Positions 23,964 to 35,735 of a stretch of 64,000 bases of DNA are shown piece after piece. The translations under genes were made by a program, and so were the position numbers. The notes beneath the pieces were generated by a model. The model did not search any database. It had not been told where the DNA came from and was given only the letters and a program-made list of their open reading frames with translations. Position 1 is the stretch's first letter. Each line of letters opens with the position of its first letter. The DNA is taken from the NCBI RefSeq assembly GCF_037975245.1, contig NC_092580.1, forward strand, positions 33,538,501 through 33,602,500, read 5' to 3'. The DNA is from Apostichopus japonicus. Taxonomy: Eukaryota; Echinodermata; Holothuroidea; Aspidochirotida; Stichopodidae.

Positions 23964-26025
23964 TTATATTTCTGAGAAGAAAAAACGGCCTCACAACAAT
24001 AACAGTCATATCATATTTATAATTCATAAATAATTCATATTCGGCCTACATGCAGCCTACATTTGCAGCTTAGACCGTTCATGCATGCTCTTCGGGATAC
24101 CCGATTAAGTTTGAACGATAAATACTTCACATTGTTCTCGTGGGAATAATGTCCTTGTGACATTTGCGCGACCATGTACGTAAAACAAGTTAGTACCCGC
24201 ATGTACGTAATGACTTTATGACGTCAGGAATTTTGTCCTTTATCAACTGCTGACGTCGCTGCATGCTATAAAGTGTATGGTTATTTATACTCGCCGTCAT
24301 ACAGGCACACGGCGATATTATCATTAGGAATATAGGCTGGAGAACATGTATGTACTACCTTTGACCTCATTAAAATATTATCCTAAACCAGATGGGTGCG
24401 CTTGTCCCTCTTGCAGTCAAGTATACGCTTCAATAAAAATATAACCAACAGCTACGCACCCCCCCCCCCGCCATTATAAACTCCTGGATCAACCCCTGGC
24501 CTTTTTTCCATCAAAAGAGATTGAAATAAAAATATTGTGAATTGAATTGAGTATTGGTGCAAGCCTCATAACCAGTCCGGGCAATTTTGAAATCCTGTGC
24601 ACGCCATGTAGGCCGCATGAAGGACTGTGCCAAATAAACTAGTGCATCTTCATGAAGGCACATGTCATATAAATCTATACATTTATATTCTAGTCTTGTT
24701 TTGGTCTTGTTACTCTCTAGGTCAAATGGGGGTAAACATGCTACAACAGTGGCGTAGGAAGCTGTAATAAAGTGAGGGACAGGATACCGGTGATTATGGG
24801 GTATACCCCCTCCCCTCCCCTCCACCAATTTTTTTTTAGCGCTACTGTGGCTCAAACAGAACGTTGACAATTTCGGTATAAAAAGTCAAATTAGTACAAG
24901 GAACAAGTCGAAATTAAGCCTTCTCATTTCGAACTTTCCACTGTTCCATGTGAAAATGTTAATTATTTTATCTAAACATATTTACCATAATTGCAAAATC
25001 ACGACCTGTAAAACGTCCCCATCCAATGGAGGGAGATGGGAGGGTGAGGTGGGGGTTGAATGGTTGTCAACCACATGGAATTTCCCTTTGATATTGTGTA
25101 ACATTGAACCCTCTCCCTTTCTTGAATTCCCCTTGTTTTAACCCGATCCCCCCACTCGTGAAAAGATTCTGGGTATAAGAGTTGGTAGAGCTCTATCCTA
25201 TAGTTACTCTGACCATGAGCTTCTTCGGGAGACACAAGTGCCGAGCTGTCCTCGTCAGTTAGAAAATATTAAGAAATATTTAACTAAGTTAAAAGGTCTC
25301 ATTTCGAAAGAACTGTACACAAGCTGACGAATTTCAAGAGCTAAATGAGTTCTCATTGGTATATACGTTCCGGAGGGTCGGGGCAAAGTCATCTATAGGC
25401 TATACTCATCACTTTTGACAACAGGCAGCACTCAAACAAATTGTTTCACTTGAAACTCCCATAAGTTCATGTTGTCTTTTTTTACACATGTTCGTGCACG
25501 TTTGGCTTATATTGCCATATAATAAATGTCAACGGTTTTTCAAGATCGAAGTTTCCATATACACTGCATGATAACGCCATATTCATTGATGAAGCTGATT
25601 GTATACAATGTGTTGTCTAAACAACAAGAAGTGGTACTTTTTGAGAGAGTCATCCAAGATATTGACCAGAAAGAGAGTCATCCAAGATTGAGCCTGATCA
25701 AGAAAACCAAAACATTTTGATCCACACTCAAATGATCACGACCATCATGTTACGTCAATAAGTTGTGGTTATATATGAAAGTTATTCTCGTACATATCTT
25801 TCTTATTTTGGCAAATCGCTTTAAGTGCAACATTATCCGTTCTACAAGTATATAGGCTACTCGGTTACCATGTGCAAATTCTAAGCGATAAAGTCAGATA
25901 GTGGAGGAAGTTGCTATTGAGATTCTATACAGTCTGTTGGCAACGTGGGTTATATGGACTATATACGGACAGTTGCAAGAGCATGAACATGTATCGCTGT
26001 CTCGACGAATTACTTACTGCAGCTT
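23964..26025. other. Non-coding, no gene recognised
   Basis: AT-rich. At 24475-24498 the sequence CTCCTGGATCAACCCCTG resembles a solitary hAT-like end (complement CAGGGGTTGATCCAGGAG). A small CAGTGGCGTAGG / CGCTACTG pair at 24748-24847 may be a tiny MITE. No coding exon is supported. Confidence 0.35.
24219..24273 (+). promoter_or_regulatory. Possible CRE-CRE-TATA promoter-like cluster
   Basis: A consensus cAMP-response element TGACGTCA (24219-24226), a half-variant TGACGTCG (24251-24258) and TATAAAG (24267-24273) are spaced as in a compact inducible promoter. No downstream exon is recognised, so this may be chance. Confidence 0.25.
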
Positions 26026-27045
26026 ATAGTCAGGTGGCTTAGCAACAATTTTTAGGCTTAACGTTACAGGCCGGACAAAAGTACCAAATTTGGCATGGAG
26101 TTTCTTTTCGACCTATCTATCGATTTTATCCGTGGAACCCACTTTATCGGTTCCGATTTTTCAAGATGGCGGCCAAAATCCAAGATGGCCGCCAGAAAAA
26201 AAGGAAATGTCATATATCTGGCTGTAAAAATCAGAGATGAACAAATGAGGGGTCAATTCAGGTGTTTCCGGGGTCACTGAAACAGATAATGATCATGGCA
26301 TGTTGCTTGAGTAACCCACTTCCAAGATGGCGGCCAAAATCCAAGATGGCCGCCAGAAAAAAACGAAATGTCATATATCTGGCTGTAAAAATCGGAGATG
26401 AACAAATGAGGGGTCAATTAAGGTGTTTCCGAGCTCACTGAAACAGATGATGGTCATGGTATGTTGCTTGGGCCACCCACTTCCAAGATGGCGCCAGAAT
26501 CCAAGATGGCCCCCTGGAAAGAGAAGGAAATTTCATATATATTCAATCCCCAGACCCCCTGTGCCCTTTTCTGATCGGGACCATTAAACCTTCCGTCCTC
26601 AAACGTGTAAATGAAACCGGGCTTGCACCCTGACTATATGTTATGGCTGGTATTCTAATTGTGTCACTTTGGCTCAGGAAGCCACTTAGGACTTATTTGG
26701 GGAACTTTGAGGTGTGATCGACCGTGGATAGACACTGTCGCAAACCCGTTATTATATGGGAGTTACGAGTGTCATGTAAGACTGATTACATTGAGTCAAC
26801 TATATAATAGGGTAACTTGAGGGAAAACAGACCAGATGTGAATACCGACTCATTGAGAGATTTTGTAGGATTGTGCACCCTTCATAAACACAACGTCAAT
26901 TGTGCGAACAAAACACGCTAAGTCAGGTCACTAGGCTTCTGAGGTATTTAGGTCGTTCTTTTCGAACATGTACTACAGGTCTGCTATTAGGGAGGATCTC
27001 CAGGAAGACTTGTTGTCTGGTATAGACAAGCCCCCCCCCCCCCCC
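26026..27045 (+). mobile_element. Left inverted arm: LINE 5' region with YY1-like monomers
   Basis: This arm is the inverted counterpart of 28764-29765, starting at ATAGTCAGGTGGCTTAGCAAC. It holds three monomers spaced exactly 161 bp apart (AAGATGG at 26163, 26324 and 26485), the third diverged. Each has a pair of CCAAGATGGCGGCC / CCAAGATGGCCGCC boxes, which match the YY1 core AAGATGGC. Inward, near 26955-27030, a plus-strand frame reads REDLQEDLLSGIDKP, the start of the LINE open frame that is also present in the right arm. The arm stops in a poly-C run, followed by a partial duplication of its own TTCATAAACAC-GCTAAGTC-GGTCACTAG segment (27045-27105). Confidence 0.75.
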
Positions 27046-27104
27046 TTCATAAACACATATCAATTCTGCGAACAACACACGCTAAGTCGGGTCACTAGTC
27101 ATCT

Positions 27105-28890
27105 GAGGTCAACCAATGACACTAATAACCAAAACAACAACAATAACAACCAATAACACCAATAATGAAGGCGTGAAACCATTATTCCGACACCAACCGG
27201 ACACTCCAGCAAAAGGTGTTGCATAGTCCTAATGGCTTTACAGCCCACACAGGGACAAATCCCATAACCTAATCGCCACCTGACTAGGCGAAAATGGTTA
27301 GTGATGAGGACCCCATGTGCAATCCTCCTCGCGAAGTCCCGGAGACGGCTATCTAGTGACTTACAACACAGAACACCACACATCTGGAGAGATGGCAGTT
27401 TGGCAAGCCGAGTGGGCCACGTTAAGCAGAACATCTGGACCACCCTCCTCTCTGATTCTACAAAGTGAGTCACCAATCTGAGTATACACCCCGAAGAGGG
27501 TGTCGCCTTTGGCCGGTTATTGGAAAAGGATCCGGGCCAGTAGTGGCGAAAAAGAAAACCACCCCAGAACCAAAAAAGGCAAACGAGGGATTCTCAAACG
27601 CAACGAAAAAACCTATCAAAAGCAGAAAGCGCAGTTAAGATGGTAGGTGGACCAAACCATGCCCACCCGCTCAAGGGGGTCTTTTACAGAACGGTCCTTT
27701 TGAGAAGGTTTGGTTTGCACGTTCCCCAAATGAAATAAAAAATGATCCTCTCCAATCGTACCAAGGAATAACCTGGTGCAGCGATCACCGTACCAGGATA
27801 CCGAAGGAGAGGAAAAAATAAAATGATTGACAACTGTAACCTTCCCATGGAGGGAGAGTCACCTCCGATTGAATGTGTCGAGCCTTGCCTCCACCTGATC
27901 AGCCTTCTCTGCCTACGTGGTGGCCTCTGGGGCACCATAACCTAGCCAGATGCCGATTACCCTGATCATGACATCTGACAAAGTAGCATCGAACGGGAGG
28001 GATTGGCCACGCCAACCTCCTGAATGCAGCCCTTTGGTCTTGGACTTGTTAAGTCTGGCACCATAGCCTCTTAGAAGGTGGCCAAAACCTTCGATAAAGG
28101 CTTGAAGGAGACGAGGTCCGACACAATACAAGTGACGTCATCGGCATATTGCACGCATTTAACTCTAGCCCCACCCGGTACATTGAAAGGTCGAAACCCC
28201 AAGCATCTGTCCAGCGAGGTACTGAGCGTTTCGCTGAAGAGAATATATAACAACGGGGAGAGGGGACAACCCTGACGGACTCCCCTTCGAACCGGGGAGG
28301 GACCAGAAGTAAATCCGTTAACAGTGACCATGCTCGTGACGTCCTTATATAGTAACGAGAACCAACGAATAAACACTGAGTTCAATCCGAAGGACTCGCA
28401 CAGCGTAAGTCTGGAGAGGACCTACAATATCCGGCATCACATTCGCTAAGCGATTTCCTAATGCTTTGGCCAGGATTTTGTAGTCCAGATTTAACAGCGT
28501 TATTGTACGCCTATTAGGGTCCAAAGGGTCTCCCGACTTTGGGAGGAGAACAATATTTCCAGCCCTCTGTGTTTGGCTCATGTAATTCAACTGGAAAGCA
28601 GTAGAGAACACGTCTCTAAAGTCCCCACCGAGAACCTCCCAGAAGTCCTATATAACTCAGCAGGGAGGCCATCAGGACCGGGGACTTTCCCTTCTTCATC
28701 GCTGCTACCGCTGTCCAGAGCTCACCAACGGAGAGATTCGAACCCAAGCTATCGTTTTACTATGGGGGGGGGGGGTGGGCTTGTCTATACCAGACAACAA
28801 GTCTTCCTGGAGATCCTCGCTAACAGTAGCCCTGGGGTACAGGTTCGAAAAGAACGAGTTAAATGCCCCAGATGCCTAGTGACCTGACTT
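27105..28890 (-). pseudogene. L1/Tx1-like LINE ORF2 remnant (reverse transcriptase)
   Basis: Minus-strand frames, broken by shifts, follow the order of a LINE polyprotein. A linker LQEDLLSGIDKP and MKKGKVPGPDGLPAE come first (about 28850-28640). RT motifs follow: LLNLDYKILAKALGNRL (about 28480), GVRQGCPLSPLLYILF, and catalytic QYADDVT (about 28150). Then come KSKTKGLHSGGWRG and IGIWLGYG (about 28030-27940), a GRLQLSIILFFPLL/IFYFIWG block (about 27870-27720), and a terminal CPCVGC-TMQHLLLEC zinc-binding motif (about 27270-27200). An apurinic endonuclease domain and ORF1 are missing. It ends near 27110 in a TTGTT/ATT-rich tail. Frameshifts and deletions make it inactive. The clade call rests on the motif wording. 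Confidence 0.85.
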
Positions 28891-29765
28891 AGCGTGTGTT
28901 GTTCGCACAATTGACGTTGTGTTTATGAAGGGTGCACAATCCTACAAAATCTCTCAATGAGTCGGTATTCACATCTGGTCTGTTTTCCCTCAAGTTACCC
29001 TATTATATAGTTGACTCAATGTAATCAGTCCTACATGACACTCGTAACTCCCATATAATAACGGGTTTGCGACAGTGTCTATCCACACCTCAAAGTTCCC
29101 CAATAAGTCCTAAGTGGCTTCCTCAACCAAAGTGACACAATTAGAATACCAGCCATAACATATAGTCAGGGTGCTAGCCCGGTTTCATTTACACGTTTGA
29201 GGACGGAAGGTTTGATGGTCCCGATCAGAAAAGGGCACAGGGGGTCTGGAGATTGAATATATATGAAATTTCCTTTTTTTTTCCAGGGGGCCATCTTGGA
29301 TTCTGGCGGCCATCTTGGAAGTGGGTGGCCCAAGCAACATACCATGACCATCATCTGTTTCAGTGAGCTCGGAAACACCTTAATTGACCCCTCATTTGTT
29401 CATCTCCGATTTTTACAGCCAGATATATGACATTTCGTTTTTTTCTGGCGGCCATCTTGGATTTTGGCCGCCATCTTGGAAGTGGGTTACTCAAGCAACA
29501 TGCCATGATCATCATCTGTTTCAGTGACCCCGGAAACACCTGAATTGACCCCTCATATGTTCATCTCTGATTTTTACAGCCAGATATATGACATTTCCAT
29601 TTTTTCTGGCGGCCATCTTGGATTTTGGCCGCCATCTTGAAAAATCGGAACCGATAAAGTGGGTTCCACGGATAAAATCGATAGATAGGTCGAAAAGAAA
29701 CTCCATGCCAAATTTGGTACTTTTGTCCGGCCGGTAACGTTAAAGTTGCTAAGCCACCTGACTAT
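28764..29765 (-). mobile_element. Right inverted arm: LINE 5' region with YY1-like monomers
   Basis: This is the 5' flank of the reverse-transcriptase remnant, read on the minus strand from 29765. It has the same 161-bp monomers with CAAGATGGCGGC boxes (complement GCCGCCATCTTGG near 29291-29320, 29450-29480 and 29608-29640) and the same inner non-coding stretch as the left arm. The two arms are very similar but not identical (for example single-base and A-run differences near 29278 and 29600), so they are unlikely to be one stretch assembled twice. Confidence 0.75.
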
Positions 29766-31675
29766 TAATCTACAAGTAATTCACATTGCCGTCATAACTA
29801 AGGTAATCACGTGACAATGTGTATCATACCCTTCACCGTCTTCGTAATTGGTTTTATACAGGTAATGCCTTACATTGTAAGCATTCTTATTCTGTGATGA
29901 CGAGGTAGGTAGGATAATGGGCAGGAAAGTAAGGGGGGAGAGGGGGGGGGGCTCATAAATATGGGCCTTCAAAAAAATCCGTGTAGCTTGTTTTTTGTTG
30001 TTGCTGTACCAACTGAATGTGAGCTTAGTCGAGAAGGTTAGATCCACGTAATGAACGGCAGTAGAATAATGTATTCTAACATGAGAGAGATAGAGAGATA
30101 GAGAGGGGAGGGGGGGGGGTGGGGAAGTTGGAAGAGGTGGAAATCTTTCTCCTCTTCCCTAAATATCGATGATTCTTTGTAATTGGGTTTATCTCTATAG
30201 AAAACCCAGTCAGTGCACGAAGTCCTAGACCTATAGAACTGTCACGGTTCCCTTCCTTTTTTGTTGTTAACGATAACTATCGTTCTTATAAGTAGTTTAA
30301 TAACTTCCAAGTGACATGTCTTTCCTGGTTTTAATACTCTTTGCGGTTTCCTCATAACTTACATATACCCGGTGAAATATCCGTTTCATAGAAATCACTT
30401 AATTAACAGTATAAGACTGTGGGTCAATATAAACGTCATCGCAGTTTCAGCGCACTGTTCGGGCCCTTAAAATATGCTGGAAAGTTAATGAAGGGGTTAA
30501 TGCCTAAAAACACCCAGCAGATGCGTTTTACAACCTACCTTTGGACACTCCAACACAGGTTAGAGATGGAGGTGGGGGTGGGGGGGGGGGGGAATCCAGG
30601 GATATTTTCAGACAAAATTTCACTGGATTAAATTGTCATTTATGGCGGCACCATACCCGCATCACCAATACCTGTGTTTGGTCCCTGTAACTCAAGGCAT
30701 TCATCGTCACAATCAGATGTTTTATCATCTTTATAATTTCTTAAAGGCATTGAAGACTCGCCCCAAACCCCGTGCGGCCATCTGAAAGAGTTTACTTTCT
30801 GTTGCTTGCAAGTGACGTTTTGTTCGTGTCGCTACAAAATGCAGACAGTAATGAAACGTGATACCTTGCTGGACCTGAGATGTCCATCGCTGTATCGTTT
30901 ATACACTGTGCTGTGGGTATTGACCGCAGCTGTATGTACTGACTGTACACTATAGTGTCTAATTACCGACGGTAGCAAGCTGTGTGTGTATTTTCTGGGA
31001 TCGATGGTGGTGTCTAACACTTCTGTTACACCTCATTCGAAAATAGGTCAGATTACCGGCATTAGACGTTTCTTTTTGCGCGAGTCTTCACGCTCGTTAA
31101 TGCTTGGTCATAATGTCATAAAGAACATCTCCCACGAAACTCAGTTGTATTTAAATTCTGGGGATATTTATAACATACTTACTGAGCGGAAGTTATGAAA
31201 TCGAGGCACTAAGAATGCTCCTAGGGCCGTTTCCTCGGTTAACATTCTGGATCAGGTTTAAAAATATAAAGTAAAACTAGAATCTGCATTTCCACTCCAA
31301 ACACGCGTTTGTAAACCAAATTGCTACCTATTAGGGTAACGTATACATACGCAAGACGGATGGGGCGGACCAGTGAACCTATAAACACGTCAAAGCTACA
31401 AGCCACTTTAAACTTTCATGTCATGTGTCTCACTGGTTTTCGAAGCTGCATTAGTGCCATTCGAAGAATACGCCGAATGTGTTGCTATGAATCAATAATT
31501 CATGCATTCACACTTCTTTCGGTCTTTTCTCTATGTACGTACAGCCAGCCAGTCAAGTTCTTGACGGTGACTGCATGGAAACTTGCTGAGTGTGCGACAC
31601 GAGATGATGGCGCTATTGATTTTTCCTGAAAGTCTCCTATACAGCTTCAAACAACAGGATGGTGCTAAGAAGGTC
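29766..31675. other. Non-coding, no gene recognised
   Basis: AT-rich with purine tracts (29920-29955, 30085-30135) and a poly-G run near 30580-30591. No domain-bearing frame was seen. Confidence 0.35.
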
Positions 31676-33001
31676 TGCCCATATGTAACGCCATGTTTAA
31701 CATTTATTCAATAATTAGAGATATCCAAAATTGCATTCAAAATATCAAGAATTCCAATAAGAGATATCTTAAATAGCTATCACAGTATCAAGAATTCGAA
31801 TTAGTGATATCCAAAACTTAATAAGAGATATCAAGAATTCGAATTGTAGCGCTAACAAGAAGAGCGCCATCTAAATCGCAAAAAACATGCCAGGAAAACG
31901 AGGCATATTCAATTTCGGTGGCTACTGGTATAGTGCTAGATTGGTCTAGTCTACTAATACTACACTTAAGGCTAGGCCTTATGGTAATACTAATAGTACT
32001 TCGATTCCATTCTACTTACGTACCAACCTACTGCGACTGGCAGACTGGCACTGTAGCGGGACTTACATTCAATGCTTCCATAAATCAAAATCCCATTTCT
32101 CTAGATGGACCTGACAATTTCTTTAGATTTTGTAAGATTTCAGTTATTTGAAACTCAAAAGGGCCACAAAGGCACATTAAACGTGTTTAAAAGGGCATAT
32201 TTTGCAAATTCCAGCAGCAGTGGCTTCGGAACGTGAAATGAATGCGTATTATATGACAATGTGAGCTACACATTCTAAACATCCCGGATCGGCCAAGCAT
32301 ATGAATAAATGGTTTTCCTGCAATCCATGCAGTAACATTATTATTTTCTTGATTTTCTTTCATATGCGTCAAATTTCTAGAATTCAAGCTCATAAAATGT
32401 CTTTTGATTTCCGCAAGGTTTCCGTAATTTCACCAATATCAAGAAGTTCTTTGAAATATATTTTCTTCACTCATCGATTTTCCTTACAATCAGAAAAATT
32501 CATTGACAGTGGAAGTACTGCTAAGACTACATATTCACGTTCCTGCAGTAAAGAGGAAGTCACGTGTACCGGAAACTGACATTTCGGTATCTCGAATTCG
32601 AATTCTTGATATCTCTAATTTAATTTTGGATATCTCTAATTCAATTTTGAATATATCGTATTCGAATTCTTGATATCTCAAATTCGAATTATTGATATCT
32701 CTAATTAAATTTTGAAGATCTCGAATTCTTGATATCTCTAATTCAATTTTGGATATCTCTAATTATATTCCCGATAGATCTAATTCAATTTTGGATATCT
32801 CTAAATAGAATTTTTGATATCTCGAATTCAATTTCTGATATCTCAAATATGTTCAAATTATTGATATCTGAAAATGAATGAGAGATATCTGGAAATGAAT
32901 TAATCTATCTAAAAATGAATTAGAGATATCCAAAATTCAGTGAATTAGAGAAATCTGTAACTGTTGAATAAATGTTAAAATGGCGTTCCATACGCCCATA
33001 A
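31676..33001. mobile_element. TIR element built of AATTC/GATATC iterations
   Basis: Outer ends are inverted: TGCCCATATGTAACGCC then AACATTTATTCAA on the left (31676-31711), and the partner TTGAATAAATGTT then GGCGTTCCATACGCCCA on the right (about 32965-33000). Inside each end lie many short iterations of AATTAGAGATATCCAAAATT-type units (31712-31845 and 32582-32950), mostly in opposite orientation on the two sides. The core (31850-32575) has open frames but no recognised domain. Probably a non-autonomous DNA transposon; class and target duplication are unclear. Confidence 0.6.
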
Positions 33002-33312
33002 TTGGCGTTATACAATCGCAAAAAGTACTTTATTGTGTCGTAGCACCAAGACTAACGTGAACAGCTTTCAAAAAACACTAAAAAAAGGAGGGGGGGGGGG
33101 GGGCCCAAACCGTCCATTTGAGAATGGCTTGGTGGCCATTTTAGTTTCAATTGTTGTTCCTAACTCGGTCGCATATTACGCTAAAAAGTGTAGGCCTAAA
33201 CAAGGAGGAAAATTTAACAAGGTTATCTTGATCCTCATCAATTTGGCTTGGATACGGTTGGATAAAATGTAAAACAATTCGCCATCAGGTCCCTACGCCG
33301 CCTCCGCCCACC
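33002..33312. other. Non-coding spacer with poly-G run
   Basis: A spacer between two mobile elements with a G run at about 33090-33102. Nothing else is supported. Confidence 0.4.
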
Positions 33313-33317
33313 CTTGC

Positions 33318-35140
33318 CAGGTGCGTATCCAGGGGAGGGGCGTTGGGGGCGCGCGCCCCCCCCCCGGGTAAGGAAAAGAGGAGAGAAAAAAAAGAGAAGA
33401 AAAAAGGGAAAAGGAGGGGAAACAAGAAAAGGAGGAGAGGAAGGAAGGGAAAAGAAAAAGAAGAAAGAGAGAAAAAGGAGAAAAGGAGGGAGTAGAAGAT
33501 AGCCAAGACCTCGGGAAGAGAAAGATCCCTATTATATACACAGGGTAGCCAGTGACAGATCAAGGATTACGGAGGGGGTGTGCGCCTCACCCTACCCCTT
33601 ACCCCGACAACTCCATTTTTGACGTTTCCGTTTTTCCTCTCTCACTAATGTACTTGAACTCGACCGAGTCATCGGGGAACATAACGCATTTCGGGAAGGG
33701 GGCGACCGCCCCCCCCCCCCGAGCAAATTTTCTTTATGACATCGCTAGTAATTTCAAAATAGACAATGCTTAGATGCAACTTACAAGGCCTGGGAAGTGT
33801 CATTTCCAGTGATCTGGGAGGCATTTTCGGCCAAAATTTTCTTCTACGCTTCGCGCCAACTCATGGTGGCGCTTCGCTTAGATAGTTTGCCTACAGGCTT
33901 CGCCCTCCCTTGGCAAATACTCGCTACACGCCTGTTCGAATTTGTAAAGCAAAGAGCAGATATAACATCATATCAATGAGCATTGAAATGCATGTTCCAA
34001 GATGAACAACCTCAAAAACTGTCAATGTGTGTAGTCAAAGGCGTAGTAGCCAGATTGGATTTGGGGGCTGTAATGACTTGCCCGAAAAAAACCCAAAATT
34101 TTTCGCGCGCAAAGGGCGCATTCAACATGTCGATGCCAATATCACATAGGCAAGATCGGTCATTACATTGTATGGCATCGTGTACCGCACGGTCCGTGAA
34201 AGTTGCACAGTATACCGCCGGATGCTAATGTAAACAACCAAATGTCTTATGTAGATGGAGAAAAAGCATACAGATCCATTTATGTCAAAACTCTCTTTTA
34301 CAGTAGTAATGTCGGCCAAGCTTAGAACTTTATTTCAATTACCAAGGAGATCATTTTAAGCTATTCATTGCTATTTATTTTTCTTTCAGTAGGTGCCCGA
34401 AAAAAATGGGAAAACAATTGGGGGGGGGGCTGCAGCCCCCGCCTCCTACGGGACCTACGCCTATGAGTGAAGTGTTCGGTCTCGATATACCTGATATCGG
34501 AAATATCTGCTATTTTTCTGTTCCTTCAATGAAGTTTTGTAAAAGCCAATATAAGAGGTTTTAATATTTCTACACCAATAAATTAACTGTATCGGAATTT
34601 TCGAAAATTTCCTCACCAACATTCTTCATCATACTTTCCTGTACTCGTTCAATTTTGACCTGTCTGTTAGGGGTTCAAGGAGGTTTTTCTATATTGGTTG
34701 TCTATAGATTGAATTTTGTGCAACATTATGGGTATGTTTTCAAGTGATTTTATTCACGAGAAAAGTGAATTTTCAAATTCTCAACAAGTAATGGGCTTAA
34801 AACCTTGAAAAGTGGGGCTTTCGGATATTGTGGGCCGTTACGTAGAATAACCTACAAAAGCAATGATCCATAGGACATGCAATAAGGTCGAACATGATGT
34901 GTGACTGGTGACAATCTTCAAAAAGGTTATGAATGGAAAAAACTTTTGGGAAATACTTGGTTCTCAGGCAAAAGTGTACATCTGGTTGGTCATTTTCAAG
35001 CCCGAGAAGTGCCATTTCCGGTGATCTGGGGGGTATCAAAACCAGAAATTTTCTCGTACGCTCCGCGCCAACCGATGGTGGCGCTCCGCTTAGATAGTAA
35101 TTCGCGCCCCCCGGGTTAGAAAATCCTGGATACGCGCCTG
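33318..35140 (+). mobile_element. Non-autonomous DNA transposon, copy C (hAT-like)
   Basis: It starts CAGGTGCGTATCCAGG and ends CCTGGATACGCGCCTG, with a perfect 5-bp duplication CTTGC on both sides (33313-33317 and 35141-35145). It is collinear with copies A and B, including the polypurine tract (about 33368-33500), and lacks a segment of about 115 bp that both other copies carry (junction near 33652). No transposase. It is closest in wording to copy A. Confidence 0.9.
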
Positions 35141-35145
35141 CTTGC

Positions 35146-35570
35146 CAAAGCACATCTAATCAAAAGAGTGGAGGACTATAACGACGATAAACTGAGCAGC
35201 ATAAAATGAAAACATTCAAAAAAGTGTAGATTTCTGCATATATTTCTATAAGTCTATATATTTCTATCTCTGGATGAGATTCAGTCATCAATGTCCTTTC
35301 ATTTCCCCTCCTTTCTTCCGCCCTTCCTCCTCTCCTTCCCTCCTCCCTCCTCCCTCAATACTCCCTCACTCCATGTATGCTTAGATAGTTATATTGGTAT
35401 GGCTAAAAACAGTACATTGTGCTGTATTCTGGCACATGATAACACATAAATATACTTACATTTATACGCTGCATCTTGTTCGTATTGTTCTGCTACCAGG
35501 GTAATATTTTTAAGTTGTCAATCCAGAAGCTCGTTTATCAAGATTCAACTGACGTTGTTGCTATAGACAG
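35146..35570. other. Non-coding, pyrimidine-rich patch
   Basis: It contains a strongly pyrimidine-rich stretch (about 35296-35372). No gene is seen. Confidence 0.4.
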
Positions 35571-35574
35571 TGGC

Positions 35575-35735
35575 AAACGGTGAACTCATATAGAGCAAAC
35601 ACTGCTGTTCGGTTAACGGTGAACTCATACAGAAGTAACACTGCTGTTCGGCCAACTGTGAACTCATACAGAACTAACACTGCTGTTTGGTCAACGGTGG
35701 ACTCATACAGAAGTAGCACTGCTGTTTCTTGATAC
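35575..35735. repeat. 39-bp tandem repeat, about four copies
   Basis: Units share GTGAACTCATACAGAAG and AACACTGCTGTTCGG, with the first motif at 35582, 35621, 35660 and about 35700. The unit length is a multiple of three, so the minus strand stays open (YEFTV-TAV- type units), but no gene context supports translation. Confidence 0.85.

Noticed and set aside
26026-29765. Assembly artefact as full explanation of the inverted arms
   Set aside because: The arms differ at several bases and A-run lengths, which a simple hairpin read error would not give; long-read proof is still lacking.
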